Assembly (NCBI GenBank): GCA_018806915.1
Contig: JAGKQI010000098.1
Span: forward strand, 558,001 to 622,000
Reading direction: 5' to 3'
Source of the DNA: Phytophthora colocasiae
Lineage: Eukaryota; Oomycota; Peronosporomycetes; Peronosporales; Peronosporaceae
Length of the DNA: 64,000 nucleotides
Shown: positions 1 to 10,232 of the stretch, piece after piece
How positions within the stretch are numbered: position 1 is the first letter of the stretch
Layout of the letters: each line of letters opens with the position of its first letter
Made by a program: the position numbers and the translations under genes
The notes under the pieces: model-generated
Told to the model about the DNA's origin: nothing
Databases searched by the model: none
The model's input: the letters and a program-made list of their open reading frames with translations, nothing else

Positions 1-603
1 CGGTGCTGTCCACTAGCTCGGACACACCGACTTCCAGCATCATAGCCGACTCGGCTCGATGCTCGCGCCAATAGCGCTTCTGCTTCCTAGCAGAGGTGGG
101 TTCATGACTCGCCAAAGCTCCACTAGGAGAGAAGTGCGTAGCACCTAAGGTCTTCGACCTTCAATCAATCCATGACTCGTGGCGCTCCAGCCACGCCATG
201 CCAAGGATGAGGTCGTACCTCGAATCCAGGTCCAGGACCAAGCAGCGTTCCACGCTATCGAAGTCCAAGAACTTCAGCCGCAGGTCCATGGGGACCTTGG
301 CTGCCGTGACACGGACGCCCGTCGCTAGACGGACTGTGACTGTGTCACCTCTTCGCGCTCGAAGCGCCTCCGCATACTGCTGACTACCGCCAACGGTGGA
401 GCGTCTGACATAGTTGCCAGACGCTCCCGAATCGATCAACACGATCCACGGCTTCTCGAAGCCCTTCACGTCCACCTGACGACCAGCAAGCCCTGCTTGC
501 TCACACGTTCCGTGTTCAAGAGCACGGAGCTCTTCGGGCTGGAGCCCCCGGTGCCTCTCACGCACTGCAGAACTCAGTTCTTCCCCAGTAGACCGCCCCG
601 CGT
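1..603 (-). pseudogene. Pol N-terminus with aspartic protease, element A
   Basis: Minus-strand start of Pol in the -1 frame relative to gag. It carries the aspartic protease of the retrotransposon, with the catalytic motif LIDSGASGNYV near position 425 and the conserved tail LILGMAWLERHE. The frame is interrupted by TGA at 161-163; the homologous codon in C and D is TGG (Trp), so this is a nonsense change. The rest of Pol lies outside the window. The frame does not have the 1-nt insertion that C and D carry just before the protease. Confidence 0.8.
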
Positions 604-625
604 CTACTGGGAGCCGTCGTTTCCC
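584..625 (-). promoter_or_regulatory. -1 ribosomal frameshift signal at gag-pol junction (element A)
   Basis: On the minus strand: slippery heptamer GGGAAAC in phase G GGA AAC (plus positions 619-625), a 7-nt spacer, then a 9-bp hairpin CCCAGTAGA/TCTACTGGG (584-611) around loop CGCGGGGCGG. The gag TAG stop is inside the 5' arm. The -1 frame stays open across the hairpin and leads into protease. The arrangement is seen directly; that it works as a frameshift site is inference. Confidence 0.7.
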
Positions 626-1575
626 TGGGCAGAGCCCGAAGCGGGACTCGCGGCAGGGTTGCGACCAGTCTGGCCGGCGCGCTCTTTGCGCAGAGGGCAG
701 TTGGGCCTCAGGTGTGTGGGACTACCACACGTGTAGCACCGACGAGTGCTCATACGCTGCACCGCAGCTCGTAGCTCGGCTACTTCATCTTCAGCATAGC
801 TGAGGTCCATGGGCTCGGGTCCCCCGGACCCTGTGCTGTTAGCACCGACCCTCGACAACTTAAAGTTGTGTTCAGCATTCAATGCCACGCTAACAGCGTC
901 CTCGAAGGTGCGAGGATTCTGACGGAATGCCTCCGTCCTGGCCACGCCAGCTCTCAGACCTTCCATGAAGATAGTCACAGTGACCACCTCAGGTAGAGGA
1001 TCGGCAGCCATGCCGGCAATGAGCGTGCGCAGCTCTTGGACATAGTCCACCAGGTCCTTCTTGCCCTGTCGGCAAGCAAGGAAGCGTGACCGCACGCGAT
1101 ACGCCTGGTTAGGTGGAGCAAACACTTGCGTAAGCTTGGCCTTTAGCTCACCCCAAGTGGGGAAGACCATTTCTACCGACGTCCCAGACGTCAAAGCCCA
1201 TTCTCGCGCTCGCCCTTCGAGCTTAGAGATGGCGAATGCCACGCGTTGGCCTTCCAACTGGAGCATAGCGTCCCCCATGGTCATTTCGACCTCTCGGGTC
1301 CACAACAGGAGGTTCTCTCCTTCGTGCCCGTGAAAGGTCTTCACGCTAAGCGTGACGGGCTTAGCTCTCGGAGCGGGATTAACTCCTTTTACATTCCGCT
1401 GAATGTGCTCAACGAGAGCGTTCTCGTACGAGGCAAATGCCTCCAGGCGCGCGTTGACGGCCTCCGGCCCTTGAGACGCAAGGTGCGCCATACCTTCCGG
1501 GCCCAGCAAGGACGTAAGCTTGTTAACCGTGTCCCGCTGACTCGGAGTCAAGTGAGCGTATGCTTCTGGCTCCAT
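604..1575 (-). CDS. Gag polyprotein of element A (intact)
   Basis: A 323-residue Gag precursor that would form the retrotransposon particle and bind its RNA. The central part is a Ty3/Gypsy-type capsid region (motifs [37 protein letters not shown]). The C-terminus has a CCHC zinc knuckle, CYTCGSPTHLRPNC. The ATG at 1575 is chosen over an upstream GTG; it follows the LTR and primer site by about 55 bases. The ORF ends in TAG inside a conserved hairpin, and pol follows in the -1 frame. Copies C and D share a 1-nt deletion that this copy lacks, so this is the least damaged gag of the family here. Confidence 0.88.
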   Translation of the reverse strand: MEPEAYAHLTPSQRDTVNKLTSLLGPEGMAHLASQGPEAVNARLEAFASYENALVEHIQRNVKGVNPAPRAKPVTLSVKTFHGHEGENLLLWTREVEMTMGDAMLQLEGQRVAFAISKLEGRAREWALTSGTSVEMVFPTWGELKAKLTQVFAPPNQAYRVRSRFLACRQGKKDLVDYVQELRTLIAGMAADPLPEVVTVTIFMEGLRAGVARTEAFRQNPRTFEDAVSVALNAEHNFKLSRVGANSTGSGGPEPMDLSYAEDEVAELRAAVQRMSTRRCYTCGSPTHLRPNCPLRKERAGQTGRNPAASPASGSAQGNDGSQ

Positions 1576-1632
1576 TCTCACAGAGAAACAGTCTTCAACT
1601 CAGGAGTTGGATTGACTACAAGTGCTACCAGA

Positions 1633-2042
1633 TGCAGCGGGGCTGCGTAGGTGTGCACCACACAGAGGAAGTTTAGTTGACTCGTAGAGTCTTGCTTGCA
1701 AGGCACCAGCCTTCGGTTCTATACAAGAACCAAGTAGTCCACTAAATACGGGACTCACATAGTCAGTGTCCCTATAATAAAGGACTAACACTAATTATGT
1801 AAAATGCAAACTGATTTTTATTTACTTTATTGCCCTAATCCTAAATGTAACGGATTTAGTATCTAGCATACTAAATCCTAACCAAAATGCAATGTGTGGC
1901 TCTCAGCCAATCTCCCCCTCACATGGGTACATGTGACGTGTGAGATACGATGTGTCATACACAGATCTGTGACGTGTGACCTGGCCGGTGTATACCACAC
2001 CAACTGTAGCCAAGGCGCGCAGCGCCGTGTAACCCCGTTACA
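1633..2042 (-). repeat. LTR of element A
   Basis: The LTR starts TGTAACGGGG and ends CCCGCTGCA on the minus strand. The first 15 bases form the palindrome TGTAAC-GGG-GTTACA. It is rich in short hairpins, for example GGATTTAGTA/TACTAAATCC and GGTTC/GAACC. The sequence TGGTAGCACTTGTAG two bases beyond the LTR is the putative primer-binding site. Confidence 0.85.
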
Positions 2043-2044
2043 GC

Positions 2045-2590
2045 CTGCTCATAGCTTACTTCTTCCTACTACGAAGGTCAGAATACTTGGTGGTTCAAAA
2101 GACTCGGTCATTTTACTGCCTCAAGTTCAAGGACGTTTACTTCACGGACGCACAAGGACGCGTAACACCAGTAGACAGCGCCACCGCAGTCACTATCAGC
2201 CTGAGCGGTGCGAAGAACGACCAATTCGGGCGTGGTGCATTACGAACGATTCACCGCTCGGGTGAATCCCGGTTGTGTCCCGTTAGCCCTCAAGCATATC
2301 CACAAGGCGCGTCGACAACTCAAAATGGCGAACTCCCACCACCTTTGCCTGGATCTTGACACAACGACCGTGGACAACGCTCTCAAACGCGTTGCTCGCA
2401 AAGTAGGTGCACCTCCGTCCAACTACGCCTCTCACTCGCTTCGGAGCGGCGGTGCTACGGCTCTTCTACGAGGCTACGTGGACAGTCTTGCAATCAAACT
2501 GCTTGGTCGGTGGACCTCCCGATGCTTCGAGGAATACCCAGTGCAGTCGGCAGCTTCAACAACAATGTTGGCACGGCGGATGGTCTGATG
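2045..2590 (+). pseudogene. Tyrosine recombinase fragment (Crypton/DIRS-like)
   Basis: C-terminal catalytic domain of a tyrosine recombinase of the kind found in oomycete Crypton- or DIRS-like elements. It would cut and join DNA through a covalent tyrosine intermediate. The first active-site Arg sits in LLRRSEYL (about 2060-2085). The H-x-x-R box is SHSLRSGGATALL (about 2430-2467). A Trp in LGRWTSRC and the candidate nucleophile Tyr in FEEYP follow. A frameshift near 2270 splits the domain. The N-terminal DNA-binding half is missing because LTR A abuts at 2042. It is a different family from the recombinase at 2990-4296. Class assignment rests on motifs only. Confidence 0.7.
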
Positions 2591-2989
2591 TTGGATATCG
2601 GCTCAAGACCGCTCGAGCAATTCATCTTGGGGCCGCTCACCACGCCCTTAATGCCGATCAATCAAACATTTGCCCCCGCCGTGGATCTGGACGATTAAGG
2701 AAATGTGGATCAGTCCGGAGGATGATCGGTTTTCCGTAGTGGTAAGATCCCAGGAAGAAGCTCAGCGTGCTTGATATGATTAATGACCAATCATGGCATG
2801 GATAATTTGATATTGACCAATACATTTCGTAAGGGCTAGGGTAAAATGTGGCTGACGTCGTGCCGACATTGTGCCGACGTTAAATGTAGGCACGAGGGGG
2901 AAAATATGCTGCGAGTCGATACCAACCGCTAGTTTAGCTCGTATCATTCACATATTTTCGATTGTGCCGACAGAAGAAACGAAAACAGT
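2591..2989. other. Stretch between two recombinase relics; no gene seen
   Basis: No ORF with recognisable similarity beyond a short tail of the preceding recombinase (to about 2698). The sequence TTGTGCCGACGTT-like words recur near 2860-2890 and could be part of a Crypton end, but no terminal repeat could be defined. Confidence 0.4.
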
Positions 2990-4296
2990 ATGAGCCTCCA
3001 AGACCTCACACCAGTAAACTCGCAGCGCGCTGAAGACAGCTATCAACACCTTCAGCCGCTTCCTCGCCAGTGAAAGGGTCACCATGGACTTCATCGCCGC
3101 CTCTCTTGTGGGTGACTCCAGTGGGTCGGTATTTGTGAAGCTCATGGATCGCTTCGGTGTGTATTTATTTGGCCTTTGTAGAAGGCCGACGGGGGAAGCC
3201 GCTAGCACGGAATTCGGTAATGAGTTACTACCGGCACGTAAAGAACTGGTTGCTCGATCCTACCCAAGACACAGGGCAAGCATCGAAAAGAAGCTGCTGA
3301 AGATGGCCCAGACTCTCGAGCGGAATTGCCTCAAGCGTGTAGAGGGAGGGATTATCAAGAAGGCACCCATGGACGGACTCTACTACGACGCCTCAAGCGC
3401 TAAGGACTATCAAGATGCGGCTCTGCTTGCTCTCATGTGGTACGCGTTCGGCCGTGCCTCCGACCTGGGCTTTGTCATGAAAGGAAATTTGTCTGTCAGT
3501 GCCGATGGAGTGGTTTTCGTGCGGTTGATTCGAGTGAAGACAGCTGAAGAGCAAGGTATTTCGCTTTCCCTGACAAGGCCAGCTTCATCACATGCCCTCT
3601 TCACTCAATCGCGATGGCGTTAGCTATGCAAGATCGTCCCTGCGCACAATTGCTCGACCACCCTCATCTTGCTGCTGGGAGCGACGAAGATATGACAGCT
3701 CCGATTGACATTCCGCTAACTGAAGCACTAGCTACATGCGATGACGTCGAGTACGCAAGTGAACCACCGCAGAAAAAGCGCAAGCAGACGGAAGATAACA
3801 TGAAGATACACGCGTACGTCAACCGAGTTGTCAAGTGTGCATCTGAAGCCCAAGCAAAAGCCAAGCCAACTGCATGATTGACATCTCATTCATTTCTGCG
3901 AGGAGGAGCTCAGCATGCAAATAGTGATCCACTGTTAAGTGCGCAATTGATCGTGGCTCATGGAATATGACGGCAACCAACAAGGCATTCGCGTACGTGT
4001 TCAACACAACAAGTGAAGACCAGAAGGTGTCAAGGGTTCTCAGTGGGTGGGACTCAAGCAAAAAGCCACCGGTACCAACTCTGTCGTGGTTTGACTCTAC
4101 AAGTCGCCAGCTAGCGTTGGAACTTGGCAATCTCCTGTTTCAGTCAAGCGTTTGTATCCAAGACAACGAGAAAAGGCTGAATGGGCGTGTAGCTGAAGTT
4201 CTCGTTGCCTCGTTGATTCAACACTTTCCAGAAGTACTTGAGCGCTACCCAATGTGTCTCTACGCAACAAGAATGAGGGAGTGTTTGATGACACTA
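2990..4296 (+). pseudogene. Crypton-like tyrosine recombinase, 5' part (split by element B)
   Basis: Recombinase relic running from an ATG at 2990 to the insertion point of element B; it resumes at 12346. Visible parts in order: an N-terminal helical region (INTFSRFLASERVTMDF), a core with DAALLALMWYAFGRASDL (about 3415-3470) where the active-site Arg is expected, the box HSFLRGGAQHAN (3887-3922), and WNMTATNKAFAYVFNTTSEDQ (3961 on), whose Tyr is the likely nucleophile. Frameshifts occur near 3055, 3560-3615 and 3930-3950. Crypton recombinases integrate elements without DDE chemistry. Decay was under way independently of the B insertion, because the frame is broken upstream of it. Confidence 0.75.
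4292..4296. repeat. Target-site duplication of element B, left copy (CACTA)
   Basis: CACTA immediately precedes the TG of the 5' LTR and recurs at 12341-12345 immediately after the 3' LTR. Five bases is usual for Ty3/Gypsy integration. Confidence 0.95.
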
Positions 4297-4756
4297 TGTA
4301 ACGGGGTTACACGTACAAGTGGTTGTACCACTTGTAACTCTAACAGTTAGGATAACTGTTAGAGGTTGGAAATGGGCCTCAGACCTTGGTGTGCTGTACA
4401 CACCAATGGATACATGGGCGAACCACATTATTGGATGGTTCGTGTGCATTTGTGCATATTATTGGTAGAAAGTAACGGATTTCTACCAATCACTGAGCAG
4501 AGTTTCTGCCAACCACACGTTGGCAGACCCTTTAGAAATAGATAACAAACAGTTTTAGGAGGTCCATAATTGGCTTATGCCAAATTCAATAACAGTTCTC
4601 ATTTTACGGTATTTTGCAGTTTAATTTAGTTATATTTGATTTAATTATACTTATTTAAATAAGTATACTTAAATTAAGTCTATTCTAATTGCACGCTTCC
4701 TCATACACGTAAGCGCACGTGTACGCCATCTAATAGGTCTAGGTAGACCCATTACA
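4297..4756 (+). repeat. 5' LTR of element B
   Basis: Begins TGTAACGGGG and ends CCCATTACA. It is an almost continuous chain of hairpins: 4297-4311, 4314-4336 (10-bp stem), 4338-4364 (11 bp), 4386-4406 (8 bp), 4419-4442 (7 bp), 4461-4490 (11 bp), 4505-4527 (8 bp), 4570-4583 (5 bp), 4646-4667 (perfect palindrome), 4704-4723 (7 bp) and 4731-4754 (9 of 10 pairs). Confidence 0.96.
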
Positions 4757-4758
4757 CC

Positions 4759-4774
4759 TGGTAGCACTTTGTAG
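4759..4774 (+). other. Primer-binding site of element B
   Basis: TGGTAGCACTTTGTAG begins two bases after the 5' LTR. Its TGG would pair with a tRNA 3' CCA end. The same start, TGGTAGCAC, is found in E (51154) and, with one T fewer, in A. The tRNA could not be named from sequence alone. Confidence 0.7.
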
Positions 4775-4805
4775 TCCGTCCCACGACCGACTGCAGTTCG
4801 TTCGT

Positions 4806-5788
4806 ATGGAGTCATACGAACGCGGGGTCGAGAACTCCCCAATGGATCAGGGATCCACTGGGACCCCACACATGTCCGTGACGCGCACGGACTGTGCCCA
4901 CCTGTCGGACCCAGAGTGGGAAGCTCTCCAAATACTTTCGCAAGTCATTGGAGAAGCGGCGGTAGCGACGATGCTTCGTACGCTATCGCCGACACGGCAA
5001 CATGGTGTTGCTCTGGAGTACATTGTTAAGGAGCAACGGGATGTTGCTGCCTCGGTGGCTTCTCCGAAGCCACGCGTGGAGTCGTTGAAACTCCACGTGA
5101 GTACCTACACGGGGAAGGAGGACAAGACCCTCCTTCGTTGGCTTGTCGAACTTGACACAGCCGTTGCGGCTCGACGTATCGTCGATCCGATGTCGAAGGT
5201 CGCGTTCGCCATGTCATGTCTTGGCGGACGTGCGAGGAGTTGGGCCTATGGGCGCCGACTCTCCGATGCTACGTGCTTCAGCACGTACGAGGAGTTCAAG
5301 GAGGAACTCAAGCTTGCGTTTGAGCCTCCGAAGAACGAGTTCAGATCGAGAGCGGAGTTTCTCGATCTGCAGCAGGGCAAGGATGATGTTCACACCTTTG
5401 CCCAGCGTGCTCGATACTTGGTATCGAACATAGTGGCCAACCCGATCGACGAGGCGACCAAGGTCGTCACGTTCATGAAGGGACTAAGAGATGGTCCTGT
5501 CAAGACGTATCTCTTCCGAGAGTATCCGAATACTCTCGAAGAGGCGATCAGCCTTGCAATGCAAGAGGAGTTTAGCCGGCGTCAAGCTAAACTCCATGCG
5601 AACGCGCCGAAGCCGGCGCGTCCTGTTGTGAAGACGGGAGGTCCGGAACCTATGGACCTCTCGAGTGCTACGACTGCTGGTCAACAGCAGCGTAGGAACA
5701 GCAGGTTCGATGTTACAAGTGTAGTAACATCGGTCACTATGCACGCGAGTGCACAGCGGGCGGGCGTTCAAAACGCCAGGACCAGTAG
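4806..5788 (+). pseudogene. Gag of element B (one frameshift)
   Basis: Gag precursor of about 327 residues. The capsid-like core includes LGGRARSWAYG, FEPPKNEFRSRAEF and GKDDVHTFAQRARYL, matching the order seen in A and E. The zinc knuckle CYKCSNIGHYAREC (5711-5752) lies in a different frame from the N-terminal 300 residues. A 1-nt deletion just before it, about 5690-5708, explains this. In the knuckle frame gag ends at TAG 5786-5788, inside the same hairpin that carries the stop in the other families. If the upstream frame were used instead, translation would end at a TGA after the hairpin and skip the knuckle. Confidence 0.82.
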
Positions 5789-5807
5789 GCGCGGGGCGTC
5801 CTACTGG
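5767..5807 (+). promoter_or_regulatory. Degenerate -1 frameshift signal (element B)
   Basis: TTCAAAA (5767-5773, phase T TCA AAA), an 8-nt spacer, then hairpin CCAGTAGG/CCTACTGG (5782-5807) with loop CGCGGGGCGT. The gag TAG (5786-5788) is in the stem. Geometry equals that of E, but the heptamer is not canonical because its first triplet is TTC. The heptamer itself lies in a small hairpin, GGCGTT/AACGCC. Confidence 0.5.
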
Positions 5808-6441
5808 TGATGCAGTCTCGCGTGTCGAGCTTGGACACGCGACGATGAGGACTGCTGCCCCCAGCGAGAAGGTTTCTCGCTGTAAGCTGCAAGATGACAA
5901 GCCAAACCTTGTCATCCTGAACGTGATGTCGAAGAGAGCGAACTCTCTTCGTGCCCTAGTGGACTCGAGCGCGTCGAACAACTTTGTTCGACAGGAAAGT
6001 CTTCGAAGGCTTGACTTCGAAGAGGCCGACACGCCTCGCGGCGTGTTGGAGGTGCGGTTGGCAACAGGTGCCACCGTGAGGACTGAGAAGCGCGTAGTCC
6101 GTGTGCGCTTCTCTTACAAACGAAGGACGTTTGCAGAAGATCTTATCGTCTTGGATCTAGACGATAAGTTCGACTTGGTATTAGGCATGCCGTGGCTTGC
6201 ACGGCATGACCCGGTGATCAACTGGGAGAAGCGTACGCTCGTACGCTTCAACAACACATGCGCGACAGAGAGCAATGGCCCTGTCAGTGCTGCACATGCA
6301 CCGGCCGGTGCATGTAAATCCCCAGTTGAGGCAGCAGCGGCCGCCGCTGCCTCCGATCGCCGCCGGCGACCATCAACGACTCCGGGAGTCGTTGTGAGAA
6401 AAAGTGTGTCGACTCAGAAATCTGAGCCGAAGGGTCGCGGT

Positions 6442-6600
6442 CACATGAGTGATGGTCAGGTGAATGTGAATCACCTGACGCATAAACATCTGAATGATGT
6501 TTGTCACATGAGTGATGGTCAGGTGAATGTGAATCACCTGACGCGTAAACATCTGAATGATGTTTGTCACATGAGTGATGGTCAGGTGAATCGCATTCAC
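6442..6600 (+). repeat. 63-bp tandem repeat in Pol hinge (2.5 copies)
   Basis: Units start at 6442, 6505 and 6568; the third is partial. Each full unit encodes 21 residues starting HMSDGQVNVNHL. Inside each unit are inverted repeats GTCAGGTGA/TCACCTGAC and AAACATC/GATGTTT. Confidence 0.9.
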
Positions 6601-6679
6601 CTGAGAGAAGGTAAAATACCGGTATTACCGGTATCCTTTGAGGTACTTCAAGCCCCCAAGGGTCGCGCCGACGACGTCG

Positions 6680-7015
6680 CGTCAACTCTGGGAGTTGACG
6701 AAATAAATAAAATTCGGGGAACCGAAAGGCGTGTGTCAGCTCTGGGAGCTGACGCCACTGGCGCGTCGCCGCTAGTTCTGGGAACTAGCGATCGTGCATC
6801 AGCTCCGGGAGCTGATGATGCGTGTACAGGCGAACATTCGCTGCTAGTTCCGGGAACTAGCGATCGTGCGTCAGCTCTGGGAGCTGACGATACGTGTACA
6901 AGCGAACACTCACTAGCGCAGGAAGCTAGCGAGAGCACGTCGACTCCGGGAGTCGACGATGCGGTTGCTTCATCCGCTCCGGGAGCGGATGGAGGCGCAG
7001 CGGTTCAGGGAACCG
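6680..7015 (+). repeat. Array of nine near-identical hairpins in Pol hinge
   Basis: Nine perfect inverted repeats with 6-9 bp stems and 3-nt loops TGG, CGG or AGG: 6680-6700, 6735-6753, 6770-6790, 6797-6817, 6843-6861, 6869-6889, 6938-6958, 6971-6991 and 7001-7015. Most have the core CTC-YGG-GAG or TTC-YGG-GAA. Each encodes a version of the peptide Ser-Ala-(Pro/Leu)-Gly-Ala-Asp or Leu-Val-(Pro/Leu)-Gly-Thr-Ser. Confidence 0.93.
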
Positions 7016-10000
7016 ACTGCGCGGCAGGAGGTGCTGGCGGTTGCAAACGCCCAGCACCCGAACAACCTGCGTGCTCACGTGCAGCAGCGCTGCACGCGAT
7101 GAGCGGCACTCAAGCCGGGTTTGATAGTGCGAGTCAGCGGAAGGAATCCGCTGACGATTGCGATAACGTCCCGTCCAAGGTGCGATGCCTTGGACGTGGA
7201 GCACCTGGAGCCGGGCTCCATGGTAGACCTTCGCGGCGCAAGCTCAGGGAGCTGCGCGAGTCTCAGTCCGGGACTGAGACGGGTGTATCTGCAGTGCAGA
7301 CACCGAGTGTCGAGACGTTGAACGTCTTGACACGTACTGGTACTGGGTTACAGTACCAGAGGATGCGGTTGGAGAATCCGCCGACGTGTGCGTCGGCGTT
7401 GACCGCACTTCCAACGATGAGTTGGAAGCGCTTCGCGCGGGACTTGTACGATGGACGCATCGAACAAATTTGCATTCTCTCGGATATCGAGAGAGTGGAG
7501 CGCGAGGCCGAAGAGCTAAAGCAGCTCGTCGTCGATGGGATCACTGAGGGTGATGACTCCCTCAGTGCAAAGACTAAGAAGCAGCGCTTCGAAGAGCAGA
7601 GTTGGGACTCGTTGAGGTCGAGTCCCTACTACGAAGTTCTACGGGAGTACAAGGATGTACTCCCGGACGAGATTCCTTCGGAGCTTCCGAAGGACAAGGG
7701 CGTACAGCACGAGATTGATCTCGTGCCGGGCACGAAGTACTGTGTTACACGGCAGTGGCCACTGCCGCGTGAACAAGTGTAGCGATCGACGACTTCTTTG
7801 AAAGTCGTCGTCTTGCAGGTCAAGTGCGGGAATCAAAGTCCCCGCACAGTGCTCCAACGTTCTGTGTTAAGAAACCACAGGGCGGCTGGCGCATCGTTCA
7901 TGCGTATAACAAGCTGAACGATGCGACGATACCGGCGCAGACGCCGATACCGCAAAAAGATGTTATCATCGATTCGATGGCCTTGAGCACTATCTTCAGT
8001 GCTCTAGATCTGCGTGATGGATTCTACCAAATCCTCATGCGTGAGAGGGACATCCCTCTCACAGCGGTAAGCACTCCAAGCGGTATGCTTTGGGAGTGGC
8101 TCGTCATGCCGCAGGGACTTAAGAACGCCCCTGCGACGTTCAATAAATGCGTGACACATCTATTGCGCTCGGTGCGCGACTTCGCACCAAGCTACTTCGA
8201 CGACGTGTTCGTCCACAGCCGGGCTGTGAACGGGAAGACGGACATTGAGATGCACAAGGTGCATCTCCGGAAGCTGCTAGAGCTTATGAGGAAACATAAG
8301 CTCTATGCGAACCTGAAGAAGTGTATCTTCGGGGCGAGCGAGATACCCGTGCTGGGGTGTCTCGTGGGGAAAGACGGCGTGCGCCCTGACCCAGAGAAGG
8401 TCAGAGTGATCAATGAATGGCCCACGCCATCCAATGTGAAGGAACTGAGGCAGTTCCTTGGGCTTGCCACGTACTAGTGCAAGTACGTGAAGAACTATGC
8501 GGGCAAGATTCGCCCGTTGTCACAGCTTCTCAAGAAATAAGCTGAGTGGATTTGGACGACCGAGTGCGAGGATGCATTCGGTGCAGTCAAGCAGGGCTTG
8601 ACTGAAGCGCCGATCTTGGCCGTGGCGGACCAAGATCGTCCATTCCACGTAGTGTGCGATGCATCCGACTTTGCAATCGGATGTGCATTGATGCAACACG
8701 ATCACGAAGGGCGTGATCGTGTAGTCTACTATCAATCGCGTCAGCTGAAGCCAGCTGAGCGTAACTATCCCGTACATGACAAGGAGCTCCTTGCCATGAA
8801 GTATGCACTCGCAAAGTTCCGAGTGTATCTACTTGGGAGTAGACCGTTCGTGGTCTATACAGACCACGCATCATTGCGTACGGCGATTAAGTCGCCGCAC
8901 ATCTCGCAACGTATGGTGAGATGGTTGTCCTTCTTCGCGGAATACAACTTCTGAATGATCATGACCTCCGGTTGAGGATCATGTTCGAGTATCACGATGC
9001 CCCCACGGCAGGGCATCCGGGTCGTGAGAAGACATACACTCTTCTCACGCGTGACTTCTACTGGCACCACCAGTACAAGTGGGTGCGCGAGTACGTACGT
9101 GCTTGCGAGGTTTGTCAACGCGTGAAGCCTGCGCAGTTCTCGCAGGCTCCTCTTCAACCACTACCGACTCCGTCGGAGTGTTGGCAGTCCATGTCCATGG
9201 ACTTTGTCTTCGGTCTTCCGCCTGACAGCAAGCGGAGGACGGGCATCGTTGTCTTTGTGGACAGATTCAGCAAGATGGTTCATCTTGCTGCCGTCCCGAC
9301 TACTGTTACAGCCGCGCAGACTGCGCGACTGTTTGTTGACATGGTGTTCAAACACCATGGCATGCCGCTCGACATTGTGTCGGACCGTGATCCACGCTTC
9401 ACAGCGCGGTTCTGGCAAGAAGTGTTTACACTTCTTAGTTCACAATTGTCAATGTCGACTGCGGATCATCCGCAGACGGACGGACAGAACGAACGTGTCA
9501 ACCGCGTACTGGGTGACACGCTGAAGAGCTACGCTCACTCGTTCCCGCATTGGAGCGAGTGCTTGCCGATGGCAGAGTTTGCCATCAACAACTCGGTGCA
9601 TGCCTCGACAGGGCATACACCGTTCTACGTGAATGCCATGAGGCATCCACGGTTGCCGAGCATGCTCGGCGGGGTAGCTTCCTCCTTAAGTGGGGGAGGA
9701 TCTACGGTTGCGTCCGAACAACCGCAGAATGCAACTGATAGCAGCACACTATCAGCTGCGGTGACGCGTGCGACGTCTCGTTCGAGCAGGAACGAGCGCG
9801 CGATATCTGTGCCGGGCACAGACATGAGAGATGATAGCGAGCAGGCAGGGCCTGCTGCTGACAAGGGCGACAAGCTGAATGGATTCAGCTCGGGTGCGCT
9901 AGACTTTCTCCAGCGAAGACAAGCCGTCATACGGTTTGTCCAGGATGCTATCGCAGCTTCTGTCGATCGACAGAAGCTGAACGCTGGTACTGTTGGTAGA

Positions 10001-10232
10001 GGCAACACAAATGAATTCGAAAAGGGTTCATTAGTTTTGTTAGCTACACAAAACCTACCTAGACATGCAGTGTCTGACTTTGGAGCAAGCAAGCTTGCTC
10101 CAAGATTCATTGGGCCGTTCAAAGTACTTGAACGGCACGGCAACGCGTACCGGCTGGACATACCGTCCAGCATGAGGCTCCACCCGACCTTCTACGTCGG
10201 GCGGTTGAAGCCGTACGTGCAGCACGGACTAC

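Larger units (their letters stand above)
1..2042 (-). mobile_element. Ty3/Gypsy element A, 5' part (truncated by window edge)
   Basis: Reversed LTR retrotransposon. Reading on the minus strand it has a 410-bp LTR (1633-2042), a primer-binding site, gag and the start of protease, then leaves the window. It is the same family as C and D but keeps an intact gag, so it serves as the reference copy for their shared mutations. Its right LTR edge abuts a tyrosine-recombinase fragment. The other LTR and the target duplication lie outside the window. Confidence 0.9.

Noticed and set aside
1061..1650. Opposite-strand ORFs over gag (1061-1333, 1246-1650) that recur at 13027-13505 and 20965-21443
   Set aside because: They recur only because gag itself recurs and its codon choice leaves the other strand open; no start context or protein family, and they vanish with gag changes.
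6442..6600. Regular repeats that could suggest a CRISPR array
   Set aside because: Direct 63-bp tandem units with no unique spacers, in frame within pol of a eukaryotic retrotransposon.
6648..7204. Minus-strand ORFs across the Pol hinge
   Set aside because: Hairpin repeats read similarly on both strands, so open frames opposite the hinge are expected by-products.
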